Shown here piece after piece: positions 7,619 to 12,812 of a DNA stretch of 31,890 nt. The position numbers were made by a program, and so were the translations under genes. The DNA lies in the IMG/VR virus record IMGVR_UViG_3300020192_000055, positions 1-31,890 of that record, one strand, 5' to 3'. The DNA comes from a virus. The notes beneath the pieces were generated by a model. That model had not been told where the DNA came from. It did no database searches and saw nothing but the letters and a program-made list of their open reading frames with translations. Within the stretch, counting starts at the first letter, position 1; each line of letters starts with the position of its first letter.

Positions 7619-7661
7619 GATTACATCGACCAAATCACAACACTACTAAGGAACCCATCAA

Positions 7662-8096
7662 ATGAACTACTCCATCGTTTCAGCTTCCCACCGAATCAAC
7701 TCCTACTTAAGAAGTGGAGAACTCCAAGACATCTCCTCTACTCTCTACTCCGTTGCTTGTGTCTCTATCGGCTACACCATCGCAATCTGCTACGTCCTCA
7801 CCATGTGGGCAATCGATACACTCCTAACCCCACACTTCGATAACTCATGGAGTCCCGAAGAATGGGAGCTAAGCCCAACCCACACCGCCGCTGAACCAAT
7901 CAAAGTCACTCCTGAACCAATCGTCGCTAAGCGCTTGACTGAATGCCTCGAATCCACGATTGAGACCGCAAAGAAGGTACGTAAACCTGAGTCCTTCAAA
8001 CTAGCCACTACTCCACGCAATCAACGATTTACGCACGACCAAATCGTAGCGGTAGGACTGGAACTCTGCGACCTGCCCGACAAACGCACCTACTAA
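7662..8096 (+). CDS. First early protein, one membrane segment, unknown
   Basis: A 144-residue protein and the first gene of early operon 1, just after two promoters. Residues about 28-53 form one hydrophobic helix (LYSVACVSIGYTIAICYVLTM), followed by a Pro/Glu-rich linker and a soluble C-terminal part ending in AVGLELCDLPDKRTY. It is probably anchored in the host membrane with a soluble domain on one side. AAGGAA precedes the ATG by eight bases. No family recognised. As the first gene expressed it is a candidate for host takeover or superinfection exclusion, but nothing in the sequence proves this. Confidence 0.8.
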   Translation: MNYSIVSASHRINSYLRSGELQDISSTLYSVACVSIGYTIAICYVLTMWAIDTLLTPHFDNSWSPEEWELSPTHTAAEPIKVTPEPIVAKRLTECLESTIETAKKVRKPESFKLATTPRNQRFTHDQIVAVGLELCDLPDKRTY

Positions 8097-8104
8097 CCAA
8101 AGAA

Positions 8105-8132
8105 CGACTAGCGGGGGGACTAAGCTAGGTCG
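8105..8132 (+). repeat. Conserved-loop RNA hairpin, copy 1
   Basis: Stem CGACTAGC (8105-8112) pairs with GCTAGGTCG (8124-8132) with one bulged G; the loop is GGGGGGACTAA. It begins nine bases after the stop codon of the first early gene. Two further small hairpins follow at once: GTCGG-TACT-CCGAC (8129-8142) and GTCTG-TACT-CAGAC (8148-8161). The GTCG at 8129-8132 can pair with either side, so the two structures exclude each other. Confidence 0.7.
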
Positions 8133-8215
8133 GTACTCCGACTGCTCGTCTGTACTCAGACTGCTCCACACTGCCCACACTGCCCAATCACAACACCTAT
8201 ACTAGGACTCACACC

Positions 8216-8479
8216 ATGACCGCACCTAACGACAAGTACAATCAGCCAATCATCATCTATGAGGCATACCACGACCTAGCTTTCTCCACAGTTGGGGAAG
8301 AAGGAGAAAAAACCTACAGTATGTACAGCACTAGAACAGGGGCATACTTAGGCTTTATCGCGCAATGGAAGAACGATACCTATATGGCATGGGGAACCCC
8401 ACACCAATCATATTGTGACAAGCTAAAGCGTCCAGTTTCCACGCTACATTCTGCGGTTATGGCATTCAAAAACCTATAA
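8216..8479 (+). CDS. Small early protein, paralogue family member A
   Basis: An 87-residue soluble protein with the core YSMYSTRTGAYLGFIAQW followed by an aromatic segment and a C-terminal helix ending AVMAFKNL. The same order, 'Y-x-T-x-(T/S)-G-x-x-LG-(F/Y)-I ... a-a-f/l-k', is seen in the proteins at 8492 and 10414, so it belongs to a family expanded within this operon. AGGA precedes the ATG by ten bases. Small alpha/beta proteins of this kind are common in phage early regions, and none has a function I can name. Confidence 0.75.
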   Translation: MTAPNDKYNQPIIIYEAYHDLAFSTVGEEGEKTYSMYSTRTGAYLGFIAQWKNDTYMAWGTPHQSYCDKLKRPVSTLHSAVMAFKNL

Positions 8480-8491
8480 GGACTCACGAAC

Positions 8492-8851
8492 ATGAACGGA
8501 TACACCGACGAAACTTTCGATGCTTGGTACGAAAGGCTGACCGACCTTGAACGCTACGACTATGACACTGCTGACTACGCTGACACTGCAACACCATACA
8601 AGGAACCCCACACCATGCTAACCATACACGAACAACTGCCACACCTAAGCACAGTTACATCCGGGCTAGGCGACGAGCAAATCATCACGGTCTATTCAAC
8701 CGAAAGCGGTGAATCATTAGGGTACATCGTCGTTTATAAGCACGTTTTTAAGAGTGAGAAGGGAGCTTATCACTGCTACGATAGGGCACATAGCAGGTTA
8801 GGGAAGAACGCAGTCAAGACTCTGCTGTCTGCACTAAAACGATTCAACTAA
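8492..8851 (+). CDS. Small early protein, paralogue family member B
   Basis: A 119-residue protein. The acidic, Tyr/Asp-rich first 45 residues (LTDLERYDYDTADYAD) are unique to this copy; the rest, with ITVYSTESGESLGYIVVYK and a C-terminal helix TLLSALKRFN, matches the family of 8216 and 10414. An internal ATG at 8616, after AAGGAACC, would give a protein of family size, so either the acidic extension is real or translation also starts internally. AAGGACTC precedes the first ATG. A hairpin of the conserved-loop class lies directly after the stop. Confidence 0.75.
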   Translation: MNGYTDETFDAWYERLTDLERYDYDTADYADTATPYKEPHTMLTIHEQLPHLSTVTSGLGDEQIITVYSTESGESLGYIVVYKHVFKSEKGAYHCYDRAHSRLGKNAVKTLLSALKRFN

Positions 8852-8852
8852 G

Positions 8853-8879
8853 GCAATAGCGGGGTCACTAAGCTATTGC
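8853..8879 (+). repeat. Conserved-loop RNA hairpin, copy 2
   Basis: GCAATAGC (8853-8860), loop GGGGTCACTAA, GCTATTGC (8872-8879): eight perfect pairs. The upper stem TAGC/GCTA and the loop frame GGGG..ACTAA equal the other copies, while the lower stem GCAA/TTGC differs on both sides, a compensating change. It starts one base after the stop of the upstream gene and ends where promoter P3 begins. Confidence 0.75.
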
Positions 8880-8908
8880 TTGACATCCCATCAAAGAACG
8901 ATTAGAAT
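8880..8908 (+). promoter_or_regulatory. Early promoter P3
   Basis: TTGACA (8880-8885), exactly 17 bases, TAGAAT (8903-8908): the -35 is perfect and the -10 has five of six consensus bases. The best sigma-70-type promoter in the early region. The expected start is near 8915, ahead of the gene at 8953. Its spacer contains the CAAAGAACGA word also found before hairpins 1 and 4. Confidence 0.75.
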
Positions 8909-8952
8909 TGTAGCATCGACTGACCCAATCACCCCACCATAGGACTCACACC

Positions 8953-9213
8953 ATGACTAAGCCTAACTCGATGATGGTATTCACACTTAACAACAGTCAC
9001 CCCTACGGTACTGGTTTCTATGCGCGCAGCATTACCGACAGTGCAGCATACGGTCAAACACCAACAGGTAAGCAACTTCTCTGCATCATGCAGCATTACC
9101 GCTCGTTAGGGTATGATGCCATCGCAATTGGTAACGGCTCGATGGATGCTCTAACCTACACCGATACACCTTCAGTCAACGTGTACGATAACACCAAACA
9201 CAAGTACGTATAA
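8953..9213 (+). CDS. Small early protein, unknown
   Basis: An 86-residue soluble protein, rich in Tyr, Thr and Ser, with no membrane segment. The central part LLCIMQHYRSLGYDAIAIG looks like a helix followed by a strand. It is the first gene after promoter P3 and is preceded by ATAGGACTCACACC, the leader also used by the gene at 8216. No family recognised. Function unknown. Confidence 0.7.
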   Translation: MTKPNSMMVFTLNNSHPYGTGFYARSITDSAAYGQTPTGKQLLCIMQHYRSLGYDAIAIGNGSMDALTYTDTPSVNVYDNTKHKYV

Positions 9214-9248
9214 GCCACAACACACCATACTATAGGACTCGCACAATC

Positions 9249-9566
9249 ATGGTTAAGCTCACCTTTAAGAAAGTTAAAGTCCTGTTCAATCAAGAACTGT
9301 ATCTAAACACAGACATAGCAGAACAAGTACCGTCAACACCGGGCATAGTGTTGGTCACGGTAGGGAACAGAGTCGAGGTATGCGATAGCTCCCTTGACCT
9401 ACCCTCTCTAGTGTCACGCACAATCAACAGTCTGAGATACTGTATGGCTTATGAGCCTAGAGTTTTCATTGTCAGCACAGAAGACCAATCAGAATTGCAT
9501 TCATCCCTCATCACTGATGGTGTAATGTCGCTAGTGCTACCACAGTCTGAGATTAAAAGACCGTAA
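9249..9566 (+). CDS. Small early protein, unknown
   Basis: A 105-residue protein, basic at its N-terminus (MVKLTFKKVKVLF), with alternating strands and helices (TPGIVLVTVGNRVEVCD, then PSLVSRTINSLRYCM). No known motif. It follows 8953 with a 35-base gap that contains ATAGGACTC as ribosome binding region. Function unknown. Confidence 0.65.
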   Translation: MVKLTFKKVKVLFNQELYLNTDIAEQVPSTPGIVLVTVGNRVEVCDSSLDLPSLVSRTINSLRYCMAYEPRVFIVSTEDQSELHSSLITDGVMSLVLPQSEIKRP

Positions 9567-9598
9567 CCAACCAACCACACATAGGAACCCTAACAATT

Positions 9599-9790
9599 AT
9601 GCAACCACTAACGACCCCAGCCACACAGATTATCGTAGACCGTGCCATCGAGGCGATAACCCGTACTAAACTGTCCTTCGAGGGGCAGATGGCGATTGAC
9701 GATGCTGTCACCGAAATAGCTGAGCTGCGTGGATGGAGCAGGAAACAAGCCGCAACCATCCTGCACGTAATGGCTTGGCGCAACCAATAG
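9599..9790 (+). CDS. Small helical protein, unknown
   Basis: A 63-residue protein that looks wholly helical: IIVDRAIEAITRT, FEGQMAIDDAVTEIAEL, then GWSRKQAATILHVMAWR. The last part has the rhythm of a helix-turn-helix (a Trp-Ser-Arg-Lys turn before a helix), but the length is marginal and DNA binding is a guess. A good AGGAA lies 11 bases before the ATG. Confidence 0.65.
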   Translation: MQPLTTPATQIIVDRAIEAITRTKLSFEGQMAIDDAVTEIAELRGWSRKQAATILHVMAWRNQ

Positions 9791-9836
9791 TAACTGAACA
9801 CCGACCAACCACAACCACACATAGGAAACTAAACCA

Positions 9837-10049
9837 ATGACAACCACAAACGAATACGTTAACTACATCGACTCGCTGGAAGACTACGCTACTGCACAGA
9901 AGGACTTCACCATACACACAACCCTGTTCACATCCCTTCCAACGCCTACCAATGCCGCTCACCTAGCAACGCAGCAAGCACGACTAATCAACGCTTACAA
10001 CGCCGTTAACGCGCGGCTAGCAGAGTTCAACCAACTGCTAAACAACTAA
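9837..10049 (+). CDS. Small helical protein, unknown
   Basis: A 70-residue protein of two probable helices, one around EYVNYIDSLEDYATAQKDF, the other AAHLATQQARLINAYNAVNARLAEFNQLL, which has heptad-like spacing of Leu and Ala. It may form a small coiled coil. AGGAAA precedes the ATG by nine bases. Hairpin copy 3 begins four bases after its stop. No family recognised. Confidence 0.65.
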   Translation: MTTTNEYVNYIDSLEDYATAQKDFTIHTTLFTSLPTPTNAAHLATQQARLINAYNAVNARLAEFNQLLNN

Positions 10050-10053
10050 CCAC

Positions 10054-10078
10054 ACCTAGCGGGGGGACTAAGCTAGGT
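10054..10078 (+). repeat. Conserved-loop RNA hairpin, copy 3
   Basis: ACCTAGC (10054-10060), loop GGGGGGACTAA, GCTAGGT (10072-10078): seven perfect pairs. The lower stem ACC/GGT differs from the other copies on both strands. It is followed at 10077-10090 by the GTCGG-TACT-CAGAC element (one mismatch), as after copy 1. Confidence 0.75.
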
Positions 10079-10125
10079 CGGTACTCAGACTGCTCCACGC
10101 CAACAACAACAACAAGGAAACTCAA

Positions 10126-10347
10126 ATGAACTTACTCAAGGTTACTATTCTAACTCTAATGATTGGAGCTACTGCCCTTCCCGCGATGTCTTGGTCACCC
10201 TGGCACCGGACAAGTGATAGAGAGAAGTATCGCAACTGTAGAACTTCAATCTACGGATGCCTACCAGAGAGAGTAACACCTACACCTAAGCCTACACCTA
10301 AACCTACACCTAAGCCTGCTGTTACACCTAAACCAGTACGCAAGTAG
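10126..10347 (+). CDS. Exported small Pro/Lys-rich protein
   Basis: A 73-residue protein with a clear signal peptide: a Lys at 5, hydrophobic core about 6-20 (VTILTLMIGATALPA) and a likely cleavage site near Ala-Met-Ser. The mature part has two Cys (NCRTSIYGC), then a repeat TPKPTPKPTPKPAVTPKP coded by three copies of a 12-base unit (10279-10314). Pro-Lys repeats often span the periplasm or wall, as in TonB. The protein likely acts in the cell envelope, for instance in superinfection exclusion or envelope modification; this is inference. A second exported Pro-rich miniprotein lies at 12806. Confidence 0.7.
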   Translation: MNLLKVTILTLMIGATALPAMSWSPWHRTSDREKYRNCRTSIYGCLPERVTPTPKPTPKPTPKPAVTPKPVRK

Positions 10348-10356
10348 GCAAAGAAC

Positions 10357-10381
10357 GACTAGCGGGGGGACTAAGCTAGTC
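10357..10381 (+). repeat. Conserved-loop RNA hairpin, copy 4
   Basis: GACTAGC (10357-10363), loop GGGGGGACTAA, GCTAGTC (10375-10381): seven perfect pairs, beginning nine bases after the stop of the exported protein gene. It is preceded by CAAAGAACGACTAG, identical to the approach to copy 1. No T-run follows, so it is not an ordinary terminator. Confidence 0.75.
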
Positions 10382-10413
10382 AGCACCTTCTACACACAGG
10401 AACCAACAACACT

Positions 10414-10662
10414 ATGACTAACCTAATTCCTCTTACAGCCTTGGCTATTGAAGTCTTCACTCCTCTACCAGACTACTCCACCTCTAGCACTACCTTCTAT
10501 GATGGTGTCACATACGTCTACAACACAGCAACCCTGGAACAGATAGGGTTTATAGCAAAGTTACATCACGGTTTAGGTTACGCAGCATACACGCTTGACC
10601 GCCTGATAATCGATGCCCCTGTAGACACCTTCACATCTGCTATCAAATTGTTTAACGACTAA
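10414..10662 (+). CDS. Small early protein, paralogue family member C
   Basis: An 82-residue protein whose core VTYVYNTATLEQIGFIAKLHHG and final helix FTSAIKLFND match the proteins at 8216 and 8492 in order and spacing, though identity is low. The family shape is two strands with a tight turn (the 'LGFI' element), an aromatic segment, then a short C-terminal helix. AGGAACC lies 13 bases before the ATG. Function unknown. Confidence 0.7.
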   Translation: MTNLIPLTALAIEVFTPLPDYSTSSTTFYDGVTYVYNTATLEQIGFIAKLHHGLGYAAYTLDRLIIDAPVDTFTSAIKLFND

Positions 10663-10698
10663 CACACACACCTAGGAACCCTACAAGGCAACACGATA

Positions 10699-10896
10699 AT
10701 GCTAATAGAACTCATTGACCCACAAGACGGAACGGATTGCGCGATGGCAGTCAAACAGATACAGGCATACAGCTTCAACGCTACAGGGTTAGACCCTTAC
10801 ACACTTGAAACCGACGCTAGTCCAGCAGTAGTGGACAGCATCCTCACATCAATGGGCATCACGTTCGCTGAAGTGGAGTACCAGGACAATGACTAA
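10699..10896 (+). CDS. Small acidic protein, unknown
   Basis: A 65-residue acidic protein (MLIELIDPQDGTDCAM ... AEVEYQDND). Its stop overlaps the start of the nuclease-like gene at 10889 by eight bases, so the two are probably translated together and may work together, for instance as inhibitor and enzyme or as a DNA-mimic partner. That pairing is inferred from arrangement only. Confidence 0.6.
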   Translation: MLIELIDPQDGTDCAMAVKQIQAYSFNATGLDPYTLETDASPAVVDSILTSMGITFAEVEYQDND

Positions 10897-11422
10897 GAAA
10901 GTAATCACGGTTGTACCATCAGGTAACACCATCCCAAGAACGTTAGAGCTTCACGCTAAGTCGGTGTCATTCGGAATGCGAGAGGAGCAACGCGTCATGC
11001 AGGAGATAGCAACACGCTACCGTACTGGCGTAGTGAAAGGTACAACATACGAGGATAGAAGATTAGACATCGATTGCTACGTAGGGGATGTAGCGGTCAG
11101 CATCAAGTCACAACCCATCGCTATGAGTAGCGGTAACTTCGGCTTCGAGCTTGAAGTATTCGACAAAGATACAAAGGCATGGGAACAATCGTGGTACCAC
11201 ACCGGGCAAGCAACAGTCTATGTGATAGCAGTAGGGGATGACCTCTACCACATCCTAAAGTCTAAGCTCGTGGCATACGTAGATGTGTTTGGATGGGATA
11301 GTACAAATGAACTAAGTGCTAGGGTCAAGGCTACCCAGGTACACCACCAACACCTCAACTCTAGGTGCGGGCTAGTCCGTATCACCTCACTCCTCAAACA
11401 TAACGTTGCTCGTTTCATGTAA
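10889..11422 (+). CDS. Probable PD-(D/E)XK-fold nuclease-like protein
   Basis: A 177-residue protein with a nuclease-like core: RLDIDCYVGDVAVSIKSQ at about residues 58-75 (Asp followed by a strand ending in S-x-K-x-Q), then FGFELEVFD and WEQSWYHTGQATVYVIAVGDDLYHIL. This order of Asp, strand-Lys and 'fElev...W..SW..tg.a.yyv' is typical of restriction-endonuclease-fold phage proteins. The usual Glu two residues before the Lys is Ser here, a known variation that may also mean loss of activity. Last gene of operon 1; a strong terminator follows. It might act on host DNA, but the target cannot be read from sequence. Confidence 0.6.
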   Translation: MTKKVITVVPSGNTIPRTLELHAKSVSFGMREEQRVMQEIATRYRTGVVKGTTYEDRRLDIDCYVGDVAVSIKSQPIAMSSGNFGFELEVFDKDTKAWEQSWYHTGQATVYVIAVGDDLYHILKSKLVAYVDVFGWDSTNELSARVKATQVHHQHLNSRCGLVRITSLLKHNVARFM

Positions 11423-11446
11423 CAGATACGGGCTGGCGCGGCACGG

Positions 11447-11479
11447 ATACCACACTACAACTAGCAGTGTGGTATTTTT
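11447..11479 (+). terminator. Strong intrinsic terminator of early operon 1
   Basis: ATACCACACT (11447-11456) pairs perfectly over ten bases with AGTGTGGTAT (11466-11475), with a nine-base loop and the T-run TTTTT running to 11479, then a pyrimidine-rich tract. It begins 24 bases after the last stop of operon 1. The pairing is perfect and one of the clearest features in the window. Confidence 0.9.
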
Positions 11480-11507
11480 CTTTCTCTCTCTCCCCTACTG
11501 CACGAGT

Positions 11508-11525
11508 TATGTAAAGTTATGTAAC
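11508..11525 (-). promoter_or_regulatory. HLR1-type box (cyanobacterial RpaB site)
   Basis: Read on the minus strand this is GTTACATA-AC-TTTACATA. It matches every position of the HLR1 motif (G/T)TTACA(T/A)(T/A) repeated after two bases, which is the site of the redox/light response regulator RpaB in cyanobacteria. It lies about 38-55 bases before the start expected from the TACAAT box at 11552, a place where bound RpaB usually activates. The motif match is direct; binding is inferred. Confidence 0.6.
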
Positions 11526-11623
11526 AATCCGGCACAACACCTCAAATCAATTACAATGGTTAGTATCTTACTCCGTCTTCCATCCCACCCCAACCCCAGC
11601 CCCCAAAGAACGATGCGGTACGG

Positions 11624-11637
11624 CAACCACGTGGTTG
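11624..11637. repeat. Perfect 14-bp palindrome, operator candidate
   Basis: CAACCACGTGGTTG is symmetric over all 14 bases and centred on CACGTG. It lies between the two promoters of the control region, where a dimeric repressor or activator could act. The next T-run is absent, so it is not a terminator. Confidence 0.55.
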
Positions 11638-11723
11638 TGGAGTTGGGGAAACACATCTTCCGCTTTACTGTTCATCTCTACTACTGTGTCTCTATTAAAT
11701 AATTAGTCTACGTGTTTATACGC

Positions 11724-11764
11724 TTGTGCTACTAGAACTGATAGTTATAATGGGGGTATACCCC
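11724..11764 (+). promoter_or_regulatory. Operon 2 promoter with operator at the start site
   Basis: TTGTGC (11724-11729), 16 bases, then a perfect TATAAT (11746-11751). The transcription start should fall near 11758, exactly at the centre of the perfect palindrome GGGGTATACCCC (11753-11764). A protein bound there would block initiation, so this looks like a repressible promoter. The first gene of operon 2 starts 19 bases after the palindrome. Confidence 0.75.
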
Positions 11765-11782
11765 GTAGAAGGAAGAGGTTAA

Positions 11783-12223
11783 ATGATTCATCTCAACTAC
11801 AACACACGCCGGATACAAGAGAAGGCTCTAAGAGGTTACTTAAAGCTCACTACTACACTACACATACCTCAGTGTAGGAGAGGAGTATACGCAGTCTTCT
11901 ACAACGGCTACTGTTTAGGTGTCAACACAACACACGACATGAGAGAAGCGTTAGAGGTAAGAGAGGATACAGTAACTACTAACGTAGAGGTGTTGTTCAG
12001 GTACACAACTACACCAGTTGAGGGTGTTACTAATCAACGGAGATTAATAGAAGCAGGTATACTAAGATGTGTGTTAGGAACTGAGTACACACCATCACTG
12101 CGGACGTTGAGGATAGAGAGAACCAAAGAGGAAGCATCACTCTACAGACCATTGAGGGTAGAGAGAACAGAAGCAGAAACACTACGCTTCAAAGACCAAC
12201 GCGCAACCATTAATCATACCTGA
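11783..12223 (+). CDS. First protein of operon 2, unknown
   Basis: A 146-residue basic protein with a good GGAAGAGG site before the ATG. The part RRGVYAVFYNGYCLGVNTTHDMREAL faintly recalls a GIY-YIG fold, but the second signature and the catalytic Arg and Glu are not convincing. The C-terminal third carries a protein repeat, LRIERTKEEASLYRP then LRVERTEAETLRF, which suggests a duplicated helix. Its position after a repressible promoter makes a regulatory role possible. No family recognised. Confidence 0.65.
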   Translation: MIHLNYNTRRIQEKALRGYLKLTTTLHIPQCRRGVYAVFYNGYCLGVNTTHDMREALEVREDTVTTNVEVLFRYTTTPVEGVTNQRRLIEAGILRCVLGTEYTPSLRTLRIERTKEEASLYRPLRVERTEAETLRFKDQRATINHT

Positions 12224-12262
12224 AGTTGTGTACTCCACTCCACTTTTCGTAGTGAAGCAGGA

Positions 12263-12294
12263 TACATACAAGAGAGGCAACGAGCTTGTATGTA
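12263..12294 (+). repeat. Perfect 10-bp hairpin between genes
   Basis: TACATACAAG (12263-12272) pairs fully with CTTGTATGTA (12285-12294) around a 12-base loop AGAGGCAACGAG. No T-run follows, so it is not a standard terminator. It lies 33 bases before the next small gene (12328) and may be a processing or translation-control hairpin in the operon 2 message, or an operator in DNA. Confidence 0.65.
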
Positions 12295-12327
12295 GACAAT
12301 GAACACAGAAACAATAGGAGATGTATC

Positions 12328-12447
12328 ATGACTGAAGATAAGAACGTAGATGTTAAGACTAGAGCTAAGGAAGCTGAGGCATACCGCCTACTCAATGAAG
12401 CCACGGCTAAAAGGTTTAAGGTGGACATGAAGGACTGCCCGTTTTAG
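12328..12447 (+). CDS. 39-residue protein, unknown
   Basis: A tiny charged helical protein (MTEDKNVDVKTRAKEAEAYR...) ending in KVDMKDCPF. AGGAG lies eight bases before the ATG, which is good support. The acidic-then-PF ending resembles the C-terminal tip of SSB proteins and of the SSB-like protein at 20166 in this window, so it might mimic an SSB tail; this is speculative. First of five tiny genes in close order. Confidence 0.55.
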   Translation: MTEDKNVDVKTRAKEAEAYRLLNEATAKRFKVDMKDCPF

Positions 12448-12483
12448 TGTTAGAATAGTAAGAGTAATCTAGGATAACACATC

Positions 12484-12657
12484 ATGTTTTGGATGAAGAG
12501 AAGAGAGAAGCTTGAAGAGAATATTAGATTAAGCTTCCTTAAGTTAGAAGAGGATGTGCTTGCTAACAGTACACCATACACTGATGATGATGCGGGTATA
12601 CTGGCTAGGAAACAAGAAGCTGAACGGTTATTAAAAGAGGTAACATCATGGCTGTAG
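12484..12657 (+). CDS. 57-residue charged protein, unknown
   Basis: A helical, charged protein (MFWMKRREKLEEN ... ARKQEAERLLKEVTSWL) preceded by AGGA at nine bases. Its last ten bases overlap the next gene. The basic aromatic start and amphipathic pattern would allow membrane-surface binding, but nothing is certain. No family recognised. Confidence 0.55.
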   Translation: MFWMKRREKLEENIRLSFLKLEEDVLANSTPYTDDDAGILARKQEAERLLKEVTSWL

Positions 12658-12812
12658 ATAAAGATAAAGAGAAAGAGGTTGTACGTGTAGAGGGTGACAC
12701 TGACAAGGTCGTGGTAATCCCAAACACCAACCCGCCTATTGTGGTAGTCCCTACCCCCAAGTCACATAGCACAACATACGAACACATCAGGAGGTACGAA
12801 CAGCCATGCTGA
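12648..12812 (+). CDS. 54-residue protein, unknown
   Basis: MAVDKDKEKEVVRVEGDTDK followed by a hydrophobic, Pro-containing strand region (VVVIPNTNPPIVVVPTP) and a polar end. AGAGGT lies eight bases before the ATG. It overlaps both neighbours (ten bases upstream, seven downstream), typical for translational coupling. No family recognised. Confidence 0.55.
   Translation: MAVDKDKEKEVVRVEGDTDKVVVIPNTNPPIVVVPTPKSHSTTYEHIRRYEQPC

Larger units (their letters stand above)
6879..7661. other. Divergent control region (no gene)
   Basis: About 780 bases without a convincing gene separate the leftward late genes from the rightward early genes. It holds, left to right: a GAA-loop hairpin, a plus-strand intrinsic terminator, a 7-bp inverted repeat, two copies of an ACTATAGT-centred repeat, two adjacent palindromes, a 13-bp direct repeat, and two sigma-70-like promoters facing right. 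This concentration of symmetric sites suggests promoters and operators for both arms and perhaps an origin or packaging signal. A leftward promoter is expected here; the best I see is TTGATT (6971-6966) with TTATAG 18 bases on, which is weak. Confidence 0.7.
11480..11782 (+). promoter_or_regulatory. Control region of operon 2 (no convincing gene)
   Basis: About 300 bases between the operon 1 terminator and the first gene of operon 2. It contains an HLR1-type direct repeat (11508-11525), a TACAAT -10 box (11552-11557) without a good -35, the perfect 14-bp palindrome CAACCACGTGGTTG (11624-11637), a second promoter with a perfect TATAAT (11746-11751), and the 12-bp palindrome GGGGTATACCCC (11753-11764). 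A short open frame from the ATG at 11556 (49 codons) has no ribosome binding site. Confidence 0.7.

Noticed and set aside
8105-10381. The four conserved-loop hairpins as ordinary terminators
   Set aside because: None is followed by a T-run, they recur inside one operon, and the genes after them mostly lack their own promoters.
8105-10381. The hairpins as the glutamine (glnA/downstream-peptide) riboswitch of cyanobacteria and cyanophages
   Set aside because: The known core of that riboswitch is not present; here there is a single stem with an 11-base loop.
11406-11702. A 98-codon frame across the operon 1 terminator, with a 49-codon version from 11556
   Set aside because: It contains the perfect terminator hairpin and low-complexity Pro/Ser stretches; neither start has a ribosome binding site.
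11783-12223. GIY-YIG nuclease call for the first protein of operon 2
   Set aside because: The 'GVYAVF...YCLGV' stretch is only loosely similar and the catalytic Arg and Glu are not in recognisable places.
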